DNA of 64,000 nt from assembly GCA_003222135.1 (NCBI GenBank), contig QHUM01000045.1, forward strand, positions 30,015 through 94,014, given 5' to 3'. The DNA is from Gemmatimonadota bacterium (GTDB taxonomy: Bacteria > Gemmatimonadota > Gemmatimonadetes > Gemmatimonadales > GWC2-71-9). This document shows, one piece after another, positions 47,265-55,620 of this stretch. The translations under genes were made by a program, and so were the position numbers. How positions within the stretch are numbered: the first letter of the stretch is position 1; each line of letters begins with the position of its first letter. The notes beneath the pieces were generated by a model. That model was not told where the DNA came from, did not search any database, and worked only from the letters and a program-made list of their open reading frames with translations.

Positions 47265-48772
47265 TGCCGGACGCGCTCCCGCCTCCCGTCGCGCCGCCGG
47301 CGACGGCCGCGCCGCCGTACGGCGGGCGTGAGCTCGATCGCTCCCTCATCCGCGGCATCGCGTGGACCGGAGCGATGCGCTGGGCCACCCAGCTGCTCGG
47401 CTGGGCGTCCACGCTCATCGTCGCCCGGCTGCTCGCGCCCACCGACTACGGGCTCGTCGGGATGGCCATGGTGTACCTCGGGTTCATCCACCTGATCAAC
47501 GAGTTCGGGCTGGGCGCGGTCATCGTGCAACGCCGCGACCTTGCCGCCGATCAACTCGCGCGGCTCGCCGGGTTTGCCCTGCTGCTGGGCGTGGGATTTG
47601 TCGTCGTGTCGGCGCTCGTGTCCGGTGCCGTCGCCGAATTCTTCGGCGAGCCGACCGTCCGTTGGATCATCCCCGTCGCGAGCCTCGCATTCCTGACGAG
47701 CGCGCTGCAAGTCGTGCCGCAGGGGTTGCTCACCCGGGATCTCGATTTCCGCCGGCTCGCGTGGGCGGACGGAGCCGAAGCAGTACTCGCTGCGCTGACG
47801 ACGCTCGCCCTCGCCGCCCTGGGAATAGGCTATTGGGCCCTCGTCCTCGGGCCGCTCGCCGGACGCCTGACGAGCACGGTGCTCGTCAACATCTGGCGCC
47901 CCCAACCCATAGCCTGGCCGCGCCAGTTCGGCACCATCTCCGGTGCGGTGACCTTCGGTTGGCACCTCGTCGTCTCGCGGCTCGCGTGGTACCTGTACAG
48001 CAATGCCGACTTCACGATCGTCGGGCGCCTGCTCGGGAAGGCCGCGCTCGGCGCCTATACGATCGGATGGACCCTCGCGAGCATTCCGGTCGACCGCATC
48101 ACCGCCCTCGTCGCGAGCGTGACGCCGCCGGTGTTCTCGGCCGTGCAGCACGACCCCCCGGCGCTGCAACGCTACCTCAAGAATCTCACCGAAGCACTCG
48201 CGCTCATCACCTTTCCGGCCGCGATAGGTATGGCGTTGATCGCGGACGAATTCGTGCCGCTCGTGCTCGGGACCCAGTGGCGGTCCGCCGTCGCTCCACT
48301 ACAGCTGCTGGCGCTGTCCGCCGCGCTGCGATCGGTCAGCCCGCTGCTGCCGCAAATCATCGTCTCACGGGGCCATGCGAAGGGCAACATGCAGCTCACG
48401 CTGGTCACTGCGCTCGTCCTGCCGGTGCTGTTCTACTTCGGAAGCCGCTGGGGTACCGCGGGCGTGGCCGCCGCGTGGTTGGTGGGCCATCCCCTGCTGG
48501 TGATGCCGCTCTACCTCAGTTACGCCTTGCGCCTGACCGGACTGCCGCTTCCGGCGTACTTGAGATCGCTGTGGCCCGCCGCCAGCACTACGTTGGCAAT
48601 GGCCGCGGCCGTCTGGGCGGTTCGGTTGGCGACGCCCGACCCGTGGCATCCCGGTGTGAAGCTCGCGGCGCACGTCGTGACCGGAGCCGTGGTGTATGCC
48701 GCGGTGCTCTACGGCTGCCACCGCCCGCGGGTGCGTGCCCTGTGGACGCTGCTGCGCGAGCTGCGCGGCTGA
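47249..48772 (+). CDS. Wzx-type polysaccharide flippase
   Basis: 507 residues, a multi-pass MOP-superfamily transporter closely related to the flippase half of the preceding fusion (IAWTGAMRWATQLLGWASTLIVARLLAPTDYGLVGMAMVY, GKAALGAYTIGWTLASIPVDRITALVASVTPPVFSAV). The N-terminal 30 residues are Pro/Ala-rich. ATG 47249 lies 16 bases inside the end of the upstream gene. The pair looks like a tandem duplication in which one copy gained a glycosyltransferase. Convergent with the GT4 gene. Confidence 0.93.
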   Translation: MRGLVVPDALPPPVAPPATAAPPYGGRELDRSLIRGIAWTGAMRWATQLLGWASTLIVARLLAPTDYGLVGMAMVYLGFIHLINEFGLGAVIVQRRDLAADQLARLAGFALLLGVGFVVVSALVSGAVAEFFGEPTVRWIIPVASLAFLTSALQVVPQGLLTRDLDFRRLAWADGAEAVLAALTTLALAALGIGYWALVLGPLAGRLTSTVLVNIWRPQPIAWPRQFGTISGAVTFGWHLVVSRLAWYLYSNADFTIVGRLLGKAALGAYTIGWTLASIPVDRITALVASVTPPVFSAVQHDPPALQRYLKNLTEALALITFPAAIGMALIADEFVPLVLGTQWRSAVAPLQLLALSAALRSVSPLLPQIIVSRGHAKGNMQLTLVTALVLPVLFYFGSRWGTAGVAAAWLVGHPLLVMPLYLSYALRLTGLPLPAYLRSLWPAASTTLAMAAAVWAVRLATPDPWHPGVKLAAHVVTGAVVYAAVLYGCHRPRVRALWTLLRELRG

Positions 48773-48798
48773 GCGGCGCCCCCTGCTGAGCGCGCCCC

Positions 48799-49926
48799 TC
48801 AGGTGAGCGACGCGCCTGCATCCTCCCCGACATAGAGTCGCTCGTAGGCCCGCACCATGGTCCGCAGGTCATACGCGTGTTTTACCCGCTGCCGCGCAGC
48901 GACCGCATCGGCCGATCGCCGCGTGGGATCGCCAAGCGCGTCGCGCCACGCGGCAGCCAGCGCCGCCGGGTTCTCGGCAGCCACCAGGCGGTGCCGGAGG
49001 GACGGACCGAGCACGGCGGCGTTCCCGCCCACGTCGGTGACGACCGGGCACAGGCCCGCACCCATAGCTTCGAGTAGACCAACGGACGTCCCCTCACTGC
49101 GCGAGGCCAGCGTGAACAGGGTGAACGCGGCATGCAGCGCCTCGACGTCCTGACGCCAGCCGACCAGGAAGGCGCGGCGCCCCAGGCCGAGCTGCCGCAC
49201 GAGCATTTGCAGCCGACTCGTCTCGGGTCCATCCCCCGCCAGCACCAGCACCGGGAGAGGGTCGCGCTGCCGCTCGGCGGATAGCTGCGCCAGTGCGTGC
49301 AGCATCACGTCGTACCCCTTGATGTAGTCCAGCCGTCCGATGCTCCCGAGGATCGGGACGTCCGGTGCGAGGCCGAGTTCCTGCCGCAGCGTCCCTGGAT
49401 CGGGCCGCGGTCGGAAACGCGCCGTGTCCACGCCGTTCAGAATGACCCGGAGCCGCCCGGGGCGCACGTGCAGACGCGCTCGGAGGAATCGGGCGAGCGG
49501 TTCGGAGACCGCGACGAGAACGTCGGTCCGGTGGGAGGCGAGATGATCCACCACCCAGGCGGACCATGGGTCCGGCCACGGGCGTCCGTGATCGGTGTGA
49601 ATGACCCGAGGCACCCCGGCCCGACGAGCCGCCAGCGAGGCCTTGTACCACACGCCGCTATGCGTGTGAACCACGTCCGGGGCGATCTCCCGGATCTGCC
49701 GGATCAGCGGGGCCGGATGGAGCCACGACCAGCGAGACAGGTGGGGGGCTACATGCACCCGTCCCATCCCGTCCAGGCTCGCGGCCTGGCGGCCGGGAGC
49801 GCGGAGGCACAGGACCTGACTTTCGAAGCGCCTGGTGTCGCTGCCACGCACGATGTCCACGACCAGCCGCTCGAGCCCACCCGCGTCCAGGTCGAGCACT
49901 ACGTGGAGGACGCGGAGCGGGCTCAC
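48799..49926 (-). CDS. Glycosyltransferase family 4
   Basis: 375 residues, GT-B fold. LHVVLDLDAGGLERLVVDIV acceptor-side start, DVVHTHSGVWYKASLAARRAG, then GSIGRLDYIKGYDVMLHAL and SRSEGTSVGLLEAMGAGLCPVVTDVGGNAAVL with the EX7E glutamates. Cytoplasmic retaining enzyme of the EPS pathway. GTG start at 49926 overlaps the ligase stop (GTGA). Confidence 0.92.
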   Translation of the reverse strand: MSPLRVLHVVLDLDAGGLERLVVDIVRGSDTRRFESQVLCLRAPGRQAASLDGMGRVHVAPHLSRWSWLHPAPLIRQIREIAPDVVHTHSGVWYKASLAARRAGVPRVIHTDHGRPWPDPWSAWVVDHLASHRTDVLVAVSEPLARFLRARLHVRPGRLRVILNGVDTARFRPRPDPGTLRQELGLAPDVPILGSIGRLDYIKGYDVMLHALAQLSAERQRDPLPVLVLAGDGPETSRLQMLVRQLGLGRRAFLVGWRQDVEALHAAFTLFTLASRSEGTSVGLLEAMGAGLCPVVTDVGGNAAVLGPSLRHRLVAAENPAALAAAWRDALGDPTRRSADAVAARQRVKHAYDLRTMVRAYERLYVGEDAGASLT

Positions 49927-51248
49927 CCCACCCGTCGGGGCGTCCCGCCACCCTGTGCGGCGAGCGACTCGGGGGCGGAAGCCAGGACGCCCATCCCCGC
50001 GATCATCCCGAACAGAGTATAGAGGAAAGCGGAGTAGGCTTGCGACAAGAAGAAGCCGGCCACGCAGTACCCCAGGAGCGCAGCGGTGAGCGATTGCGCC
50101 AGGGCCGCGATCGGGACCGTGCGGCCGTCCGGCCCGCGCGGGAGCCGCCCGATCCGGCGCAGCGTCTTGCGACTCACCCAGAGCAGCCAGAGAAAGACGA
50201 TCAGTCCCGGGACACCCAACTCCGCCCCGATCTGTACGAACGAATTATGGGCCGCGGACCACTTCAGCCCGATGCCCAGCCGCTGCCGCTCGGCGAGCGG
50301 GGAGATGGTCCCTTCGGCAACCGGAAACGCGCTGACCCCCACGCCCAGCAAGGGATGCGTCGTCATGTAGCCGACGCCGCGCTTCCACACCTCCATCCGC
50401 CCGCCCTCCTCATTGCCGGACCAGTTGTAGTCCGCTTGGGGATTGAGCAGGGTGCGCATCATGGTCCAATAGCGGTCGTTAGCCGCGAACGCCAGGACCA
50501 CGCACGCGGCGGCGACCGCGGCGAGCCGGATGCGGCGTGGCAAGGACGTAAAGCGGAACACGATGAAGCCGCCGACCGCGATGAGCCCGAGAAAGCCACC
50601 GCGCGATCCCGTCTTGACGAGCGAGACGAGGAAGACCGCCAGCGCCGCCAAGGCCAACCACCGCTGGAGGGGTCTCGCCCCGCCGCGCAGGAAGTACACC
50701 GCGAGGGGAGTGACGCACACCATGAGCAGTCCCAGATCGTTGGCGTCGTAGTAGCCGAGCACCCCGAGACGCCCCTTGGCGTCGACCGCGAACTTGGTCA
50801 ACACCATCACGCAAAAAAACAGGCCCCCGGCCACATGGACGGCGGCGTAGCGCTCGAGGTCGCGGAAGTGGCGCACGCTCCCCGCCAAGACAAGCATCAG
50901 CAGGACCGTCCGGAAGTGATCCTTGAGAATGAACTTTGCACTGAGACCCGGATACAAGCTGCCCGGCACGCTCAGCACCATGAGCAACAGCAGCACGAGC
51001 GACAGCCGGACGATAGGGTGTCGCAGCACCAGCAATGAGCGCTCAACGTCGCGGGCCAGGAAGAACAACGCGATGGCGGCGAGCGAACTCAGGAGGGGGA
51101 TCTGGAGGACGCCGAGGATCGGCAAGAGATCCTGCACGCGCCAGACCGAGCATAACAGGGTAGCGGCAAGCGCGACCTGTAGCGCGCTCCAGGGAGCCGC
51201 CCGCGCCCTCCGCGGAAGCGGCGCTGCAACCGTGCTGGCGACCCTCAC
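49923..51248 (-). CDS. O-antigen ligase/polymerase family membrane protein (Wzy/WaaL-like)
   Basis: 441 residues with 10 or more predicted TM helices and the Wzy_C (PF04932) pattern: VSLVKTGSRGGFLGLIAVGG, then a large periplasmic loop ending GVGVSAFPVAEG and SAAHNSFVQIGAELGVPGLIVFLWLL. Such proteins polymerise repeat units or ligate glycan to a carrier in the periplasm. GTG start at 51248. This is the only polymerase candidate in the window. Confidence 0.9.
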   Translation of the reverse strand: MRVASTVAAPLPRRARAAPWSALQVALAATLLCSVWRVQDLLPILGVLQIPLLSSLAAIALFFLARDVERSLLVLRHPIVRLSLVLLLLMVLSVPGSLYPGLSAKFILKDHFRTVLLMLVLAGSVRHFRDLERYAAVHVAGGLFFCVMVLTKFAVDAKGRLGVLGYYDANDLGLLMVCVTPLAVYFLRGGARPLQRWLALAALAVFLVSLVKTGSRGGFLGLIAVGGFIVFRFTSLPRRIRLAAVAAACVVLAFAANDRYWTMMRTLLNPQADYNWSGNEEGGRMEVWKRGVGYMTTHPLLGVGVSAFPVAEGTISPLAERQRLGIGLKWSAAHNSFVQIGAELGVPGLIVFLWLLWVSRKTLRRIGRLPRGPDGRTVPIAALAQSLTAALLGYCVAGFFLSQAYSAFLYTLFGMIAGMGVLASAPESLAAQGGGTPRRVG

Positions 51249-51276
51249 GCCCGAGCTCCGGCGCGGACCGGCGCCG

Positions 51277-52176
51277 TCAGAACCCGGGGTCCGACCTCCA
51301 GGCGCTGATCCGCCCCCACCACACGTACGACTCCTGGGCCGGCCCCTGATTCATGTTCCGCCCCAGGGCCACGCCGTAGATGTCGGAGGCGTTGATCGCG
51401 AACCGGGAATACTCCTTGAGCAGCGCGCCGTCGAGCCAAAACTTGGCCGCGCCGTCCGGCTGTCCCGGAGCGCTCGAGACCTTCAAATAGAGTCGGTACT
51501 GGTGCCACTGGCCATCCCACACCACGTCTCCTCCTGGGATGTCGTGCGGCGGGGATCCGCCGTCCCCTTGCTCGTCGAAGGGGACGCCGAACGTCCAGGC
51601 GTATCCATACGTCCCGGAAAGGAGGTTGAAGCGCGATCCGCCGGTCACGCGGCCGAAAATGAACTTGTACTCCGCATTCGACTTGCAGCCCCACGAACCG
51701 GGGGCCAGCGTGCGGAAGTTCGCGGAGAACTTCACGTACGCTTCGATCCAGACCTGCTGCACATGAGCCGGTAAAGCGATGTTCCGCCCCACCGGGTAGT
51801 CGTGGCAGCGCCCCGTCGTGTCCGCCGACCGGTCCGGGAACGTGTAGCGCATGCTCTTGGACGAACCGCCGTATCCGGTGGTCTGGTCGAGCGCAATTTG
51901 CGCTGGATTGGCGTCCTCCAACACCGTATAGAAGCCCCGCGGATCGGAGAGCAGGTCCGCCGTGCTCACGTAGCTCGAGAAGTCTTCCTGGAACCATGCT
52001 CCAGACGCTGGGGGAGGCGGAGGCGGGGGAGGCGGCGGAGGCGGCGGAGGCGGCGGCCGCACGCCCGGCGCGCGATTGTCCTCGACCGCGAGACAACTCA
52101 ACGAGCCGAGCGCCAGCATCCAGGCGACCAGCCGCACCGCCGCACGGGCGCGCGAGCTCTGACCTCTTCCGCGCAT
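51277..52176 (-). CDS. Secreted concanavalin-like protein with polyproline linker (paralogue 1)
   Basis: 299 residues. A signal sequence ends near Cys28 (LALGSLSC, a poor lipobox), then a run of 16 prolines (residues 41-56) and a beta-sandwich-like domain of about 240 residues with EDFSSY, TFPDRS, RCHDY, WGCKSNAEYKFIFGR, PFDEQGDGG, VWDGQWHQYRLYLKVSSA and a C-terminal DIYGVALGRNMNQGP...WWGRI. The WHxYRxYxK pattern recalls LamG/ConA-like glycan-binding or lyase folds. No catalytic residue is assignable. It lies inside the GT4/ligase operon, so it likely binds or trims the exported polymer. Paralogues lie at 63001 and 63906. Confidence 0.82.
   Translation of the reverse strand: MRGRGQSSRARAAVRLVAWMLALGSLSCLAVEDNRAPGVRPPPPPPPPPPPPPPPPASGAWFQEDFSSYVSTADLLSDPRGFYTVLEDANPAQIALDQTTGYGGSSKSMRYTFPDRSADTTGRCHDYPVGRNIALPAHVQQVWIEAYVKFSANFRTLAPGSWGCKSNAEYKFIFGRVTGGSRFNLLSGTYGYAWTFGVPFDEQGDGGSPPHDIPGGDVVWDGQWHQYRLYLKVSSAPGQPDGAAKFWLDGALLKEYSRFAINASDIYGVALGRNMNQGPAQESYVWWGRISAWRSDPGF
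52009..52056 (-). repeat. Polyproline-coding CCN tract
   Basis: Sixteen consecutive Pro codons (ggc/gga-rich on the plus strand) between the export signal and the globular domain of paralogue 1. A low-complexity stretch prone to length variation; a rigid periplasm- or wall-spanning linker in the protein. Confidence 0.9.
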
Positions 52177-52187
52177 GCCGCCCCAAG

Positions 52188-53531
52188 CTAATACGCGCCC
52201 CCCGGCGCTGGGAAGACGGAGGCGCTTTCTGCAACGCCTGACATTATGACCTCCCGATACAGTTCCACCATGTGTCGGCCGATCAACTCCCAGCCGTATT
52301 GCTGCTCCACCGTCGCGCGGCCCGCCCGGCCGAGGCGTTCCCGCAACGGGATATCCGCGAGCACCTGAGCCACGGCCTCCGCGAAACCGTCCGCTGTGTC
52401 CCGGATCAGGATGTTTTCGCCGTCCACCGCCGCCAGCCCTTCGCACCCGATCGACGTGCTCACGATCGCCTTCCCCATCGCCCAGGCGTCCAGAATTTTC
52501 AGCCGTGTCCCGCCTCCCACGCGCAACGGCACCACGAAGCACGCCGCCTGTTCCACGAACGGCCGCACGTCGTCGACGTACCCCGGCAGCTCAATGTCGT
52601 AGGTGGCGCGATAGCGCAGCTGATCTTCCACGCTCGCTCTACCGACCCAGCGCACCACCGGGTGCTGCCGCGTTCGCAATCGAGGTAGCAGTTCGGTCGC
52701 CAGATACATCAGCGCATCGTGGTTTGGGAACCAGTTGATGCCGCCGACACCGACGATGCCAGTGCCCGAAGCGGCGGCCGGCTGAAAGCGTTGCACATCG
52801 ACCCCGTTAGGCACGACCGCGCACCTCGCACCCGGGACGAGCCGCATGAGGGCGTCGCAGTCCGCCGGCGAGACGGCCACGTTGAGCGCCACCCGGCCTA
52901 ACCAGCGCCGCGCTTCACGCTCCACCAGGCGGCTCTGGTGGCGGATGTACGCCGCCCGCCAGCGACTGCGTTCGAGCCCTGCGCGGCGCTGCAACAAGGT
53001 GGCTTCGATGTTGTGGTGTACGCAGACGATCGGCAATCGCCGCAGCGCGGGCAGATACCCGGACAGATCGAGGCTGTCCATATGCACGAGGTCGAAAGAC
53101 TCGTCCGCCAGCAGCTCTTCGAGACGAGCTCGGAAGGCGCGCGACTCGTAGGCGAACACGGTGTAGGCGCGGCCTCGGAGCAGGCTGCGCGCGTGGTCCC
53201 ACAGCAGCCGCCCCGTTGCGTGTTCCTGCGGGATGGGGAAGGCCTGCACGGTGGCGAACTCGCTCAGCCCGGTAACGCTGGCCGCGACGTCCCGAGAGGT
53301 GGGCCGATCGCTGGCGCGGAAAAAGCACAGCGCAGTCACGTCGAACGCGTGCGCCAATAGGCGCATCACGTGGTACGTGCGAATCGACACGCCGCCGTCG
53401 GGGGGATAGGGGAGTGTTTGACACAGAAACAACAATTTTGGCCGAGCGCCGGATGTCCACGGTGCGGGCGACAACGTACCCCCTCGATCGCCAGATGCTT
53501 GCGGCAGGGGGAGGGGCAATTCGTATGCCAT
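52188..53531 (-). CDS. Glycosyltransferase family 4 (XrtA/PEP-CTERM-locus type)
   Basis: 447 residues, GT-B. It starts MAYELPLPLPQ, then PKLLFLCQTLPYPPDGGVSIRTYHVMRLLA, HHNIEATLLQRRAGLERSRWRAAYI, VPNGVDVQRF, VGGINWFPNHDALMYL and LRVGGGTRLKILDAWAMGKAIVSTSIGCEGL. This arrangement is typical of the glycosyltransferase found in XrtA-associated EPS loci (TIGR03087-like). First gene of the minus-strand operon that runs to 48799. The start at ATG 53531 is well separated from upstream shadow frames. Confidence 0.9.
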   Translation of the reverse strand: MAYELPLPLPQASGDRGGTLSPAPWTSGARPKLLFLCQTLPYPPDGGVSIRTYHVMRLLAHAFDVTALCFFRASDRPTSRDVAASVTGLSEFATVQAFPIPQEHATGRLLWDHARSLLRGRAYTVFAYESRAFRARLEELLADESFDLVHMDSLDLSGYLPALRRLPIVCVHHNIEATLLQRRAGLERSRWRAAYIRHQSRLVEREARRWLGRVALNVAVSPADCDALMRLVPGARCAVVPNGVDVQRFQPAAASGTGIVGVGGINWFPNHDALMYLATELLPRLRTRQHPVVRWVGRASVEDQLRYRATYDIELPGYVDDVRPFVEQAACFVVPLRVGGGTRLKILDAWAMGKAIVSTSIGCEGLAAVDGENILIRDTADGFAEAVAQVLADIPLRERLGRAGRATVEQQYGWELIGRHMVELYREVIMSGVAESASVFPAPGGAY

Positions 53532-53744
53532 GCCCCGCCCCCGCCGCCGGTCCGGCCCCGCGACGCCACCTCTCCGGCGCCCATCGTTGCTGTGGCGTGC
53601 GCGCAACGGTGCGGCGGCCAGACACGGCATCAAACTTGATCCACGGCGGGCCGACGAGCGCTACGGTGCGTTGCGTCGCCTCTTCACCCTTGTCCTAGAG
53701 TCAGCTCGTCATATGCCCAGCTCCCCGGACCGGCGTCCCAGCTG

Positions 53745-55613
53745 ATGTGCGGAATCTGCGGCCTGGCCTACGTCGATCCGGCCCGCCCCGTCGAATTGGA
53801 CCGTCTCCTGCGGATGCGGGCGGCGGTCGCACATCGCGGTCCGGACGGCGCCGGAGAGCGCCGCGAAGCTGGCGTCGGGCTCGGACACACCCGTCTCAGC
53901 ATCATCGATGTGGCGACCGGACAGCAGCCGCTCGCCAACGAGGACGGTAGCATCTGGATCACGTTCAACGGCGAGATCTACAACTACCGGGAGCTCGCCG
54001 CCCAACTCCAGTCCCACGGGCACACCTTCCGGACGCGCAGTGACACCGAAGTGCTGGTGCACGCCTACGAGACGTGGGGTCTCAACTTCGTGGAGCGTCT
54101 GAACGGCATGTTCGCCTTCGGCCTTCACGACGTGCGCAACGGCCGCGTCGTGCTGGGCCGCGATCATCTCGGCATCAAGCCGCTGTTTTACAGCGTCACC
54201 GACGAGGGGCTTTTCTTCGGATCGGAAATCAAGGCCGTGCTGGCCGGCAGCGGGTGCGCGCCCCGGCTGCAGTTCGCGAGCCTCCAGGAGTACTTGGTAT
54301 TCCGGTACGTCGCGGGGAGTCGAAGCTTCTTCCACGGCGTGCACCGCCTGCCGCCGGGACACGTGGCCGTGTGGCAAGACGGCCGGCTGCAAGTCCAGCG
54401 GTACTGGACGGCCCCCGGACCCGCTGCGCACAACGACTCGACCGGGCTCACACTGGATCAGGCGACCGATCGACTCGAAGAGCTGCTGGCAGAAGCGGTG
54501 CGTTCCCAGCTGATGAGCGAGGTCCCGCTGGGAACGTTCTGCAGCGGCGGCGTGGACTCCGGATTGGTCACGACCTATGCCGCACGCCACGCCGACCGCC
54601 AGCTCGCCACCTTCTCCGTCGGGTTCGCCGAGCGGACATGGGACGAGACTGCGCTGGCGCAGGACACCGCGACCCGCGCCCGCGCCAGCCACCACGTGCT
54701 GCGGGCGGACCCGCACACCTTTCAAGCGACGCTGCACCGACTGATCTGGCACCACGACGAACCGCTCAGCCACCCGAATTCCGTCCCGCTGTATCTGCTG
54801 AGTCGCTTCGCGCGGCAATTCGTGACGGTGGTGTTGACCGGCGAAGGCGCCGATGAGCTCTTCGGCGGCTACCCTCGGTATCACATCACGCGGCTGCGTC
54901 ACGCGACGGCGCACCTGCCGCAATGGAGCCGAGCGCTGACGGCGGGTGCACTGCGCCGGCTGCCGGGGCATCGAGCCGCCAAACTCGCCGAGCTGCTGCC
55001 CCTCTCGTACGAAGACGCGGTGATCTACAACTCGGCCTACGTGTCTCCGGCGCTGGTGTCTCGTCTCACCGGCGCGCCGATCGATGACGCAGTGGCCGAG
55101 CGCCGGGACCTCGTGGCACAGGCGTTCGTGCCCGGCGATGCGGTCGCGACGATGACCCGCTATGAGCTCGCGACCTACCTCGGTTGCGCGCTGGATCGCA
55201 TGGATCGCATGTCCATGGCCAGCGGACTGGAAGGGCGCGTGCCGTTCCTCGATCTGCCGCTCGTCGAATGGACGACGAGCCTGCGCTCCGCGCTCAAGGT
55301 TCGGGCCAGGGAGAACAAGCGTGTGGTGAAGCGGCTGGCGGAGCGGTACTTGAGCCCTCGCATCACCCGGGGCGCAAAGTCGGGGTTCGGGATTCCGTTG
55401 AAGGGGTGGTTTCAGGACCCCGCGTTCAGCGCGCTACTCGACCGGATGCGCGACCCTCGCCATCCCGCCGCGGCGGCATTCGATCGCCCAACGCTCGATC
55501 GGCTGCTCGCCGAGCATCTGCGCGGCGATCAGGACCACGGGGAGGTCCTGTGGCTGCTCGCGAACGTCTATCTTTGGCACGAGGTCCAGCTGTGGGGGAA
55601 CCGAGGCGACTGA
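53745..55613 (+). CDS. asnB: Asparagine synthase (glutamine-hydrolysing), EPS-locus type
   Basis: 622 residues. The Ntn glutaminase domain starts MCGICGLAY with Cys2, GHTRLSIID and NGEIYNYREL; the synthetase domain has the PP-loop FCSGGVDSG, TGEGADELFGGYPRY and LDRMDRMSMASGLEGRVPFLD. In EPS/XrtA loci AsnB-like amidotransferases are thought to amidate or aminate a polymer or peptide substituent rather than make free asparagine. Single gene on the plus strand, divergent from the GT4 operon; its end is 7 bases from the convergent CapK-like gene. Confidence 0.94.
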   Translation: MCGICGLAYVDPARPVELDRLLRMRAAVAHRGPDGAGERREAGVGLGHTRLSIIDVATGQQPLANEDGSIWITFNGEIYNYRELAAQLQSHGHTFRTRSDTEVLVHAYETWGLNFVERLNGMFAFGLHDVRNGRVVLGRDHLGIKPLFYSVTDEGLFFGSEIKAVLAGSGCAPRLQFASLQEYLVFRYVAGSRSFFHGVHRLPPGHVAVWQDGRLQVQRYWTAPGPAAHNDSTGLTLDQATDRLEELLAEAVRSQLMSEVPLGTFCSGGVDSGLVTTYAARHADRQLATFSVGFAERTWDETALAQDTATRARASHHVLRADPHTFQATLHRLIWHHDEPLSHPNSVPLYLLSRFARQFVTVVLTGEGADELFGGYPRYHITRLRHATAHLPQWSRALTAGALRRLPGHRAAKLAELLPLSYEDAVIYNSAYVSPALVSRLTGAPIDDAVAERRDLVAQAFVPGDAVATMTRYELATYLGCALDRMDRMSMASGLEGRVPFLDLPLVEWTTSLRSALKVRARENKRVVKRLAERYLSPRITRGAKSGFGIPLKGWFQDPAFSALLDRMRDPRHPAAAAFDRPTLDRLLAEHLRGDQDHGEVLWLLANVYLWHEVQLWGNRGD

Positions 55614-55620
55614 CGGCGGG

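Noticed and set aside
53625..53640. CGGCATCAAACTTGAT as a sigma-54 promoter for asnB
   Set aside because: The invariant GC at -12 is replaced by GA and the leading T is missing; too weak to call.
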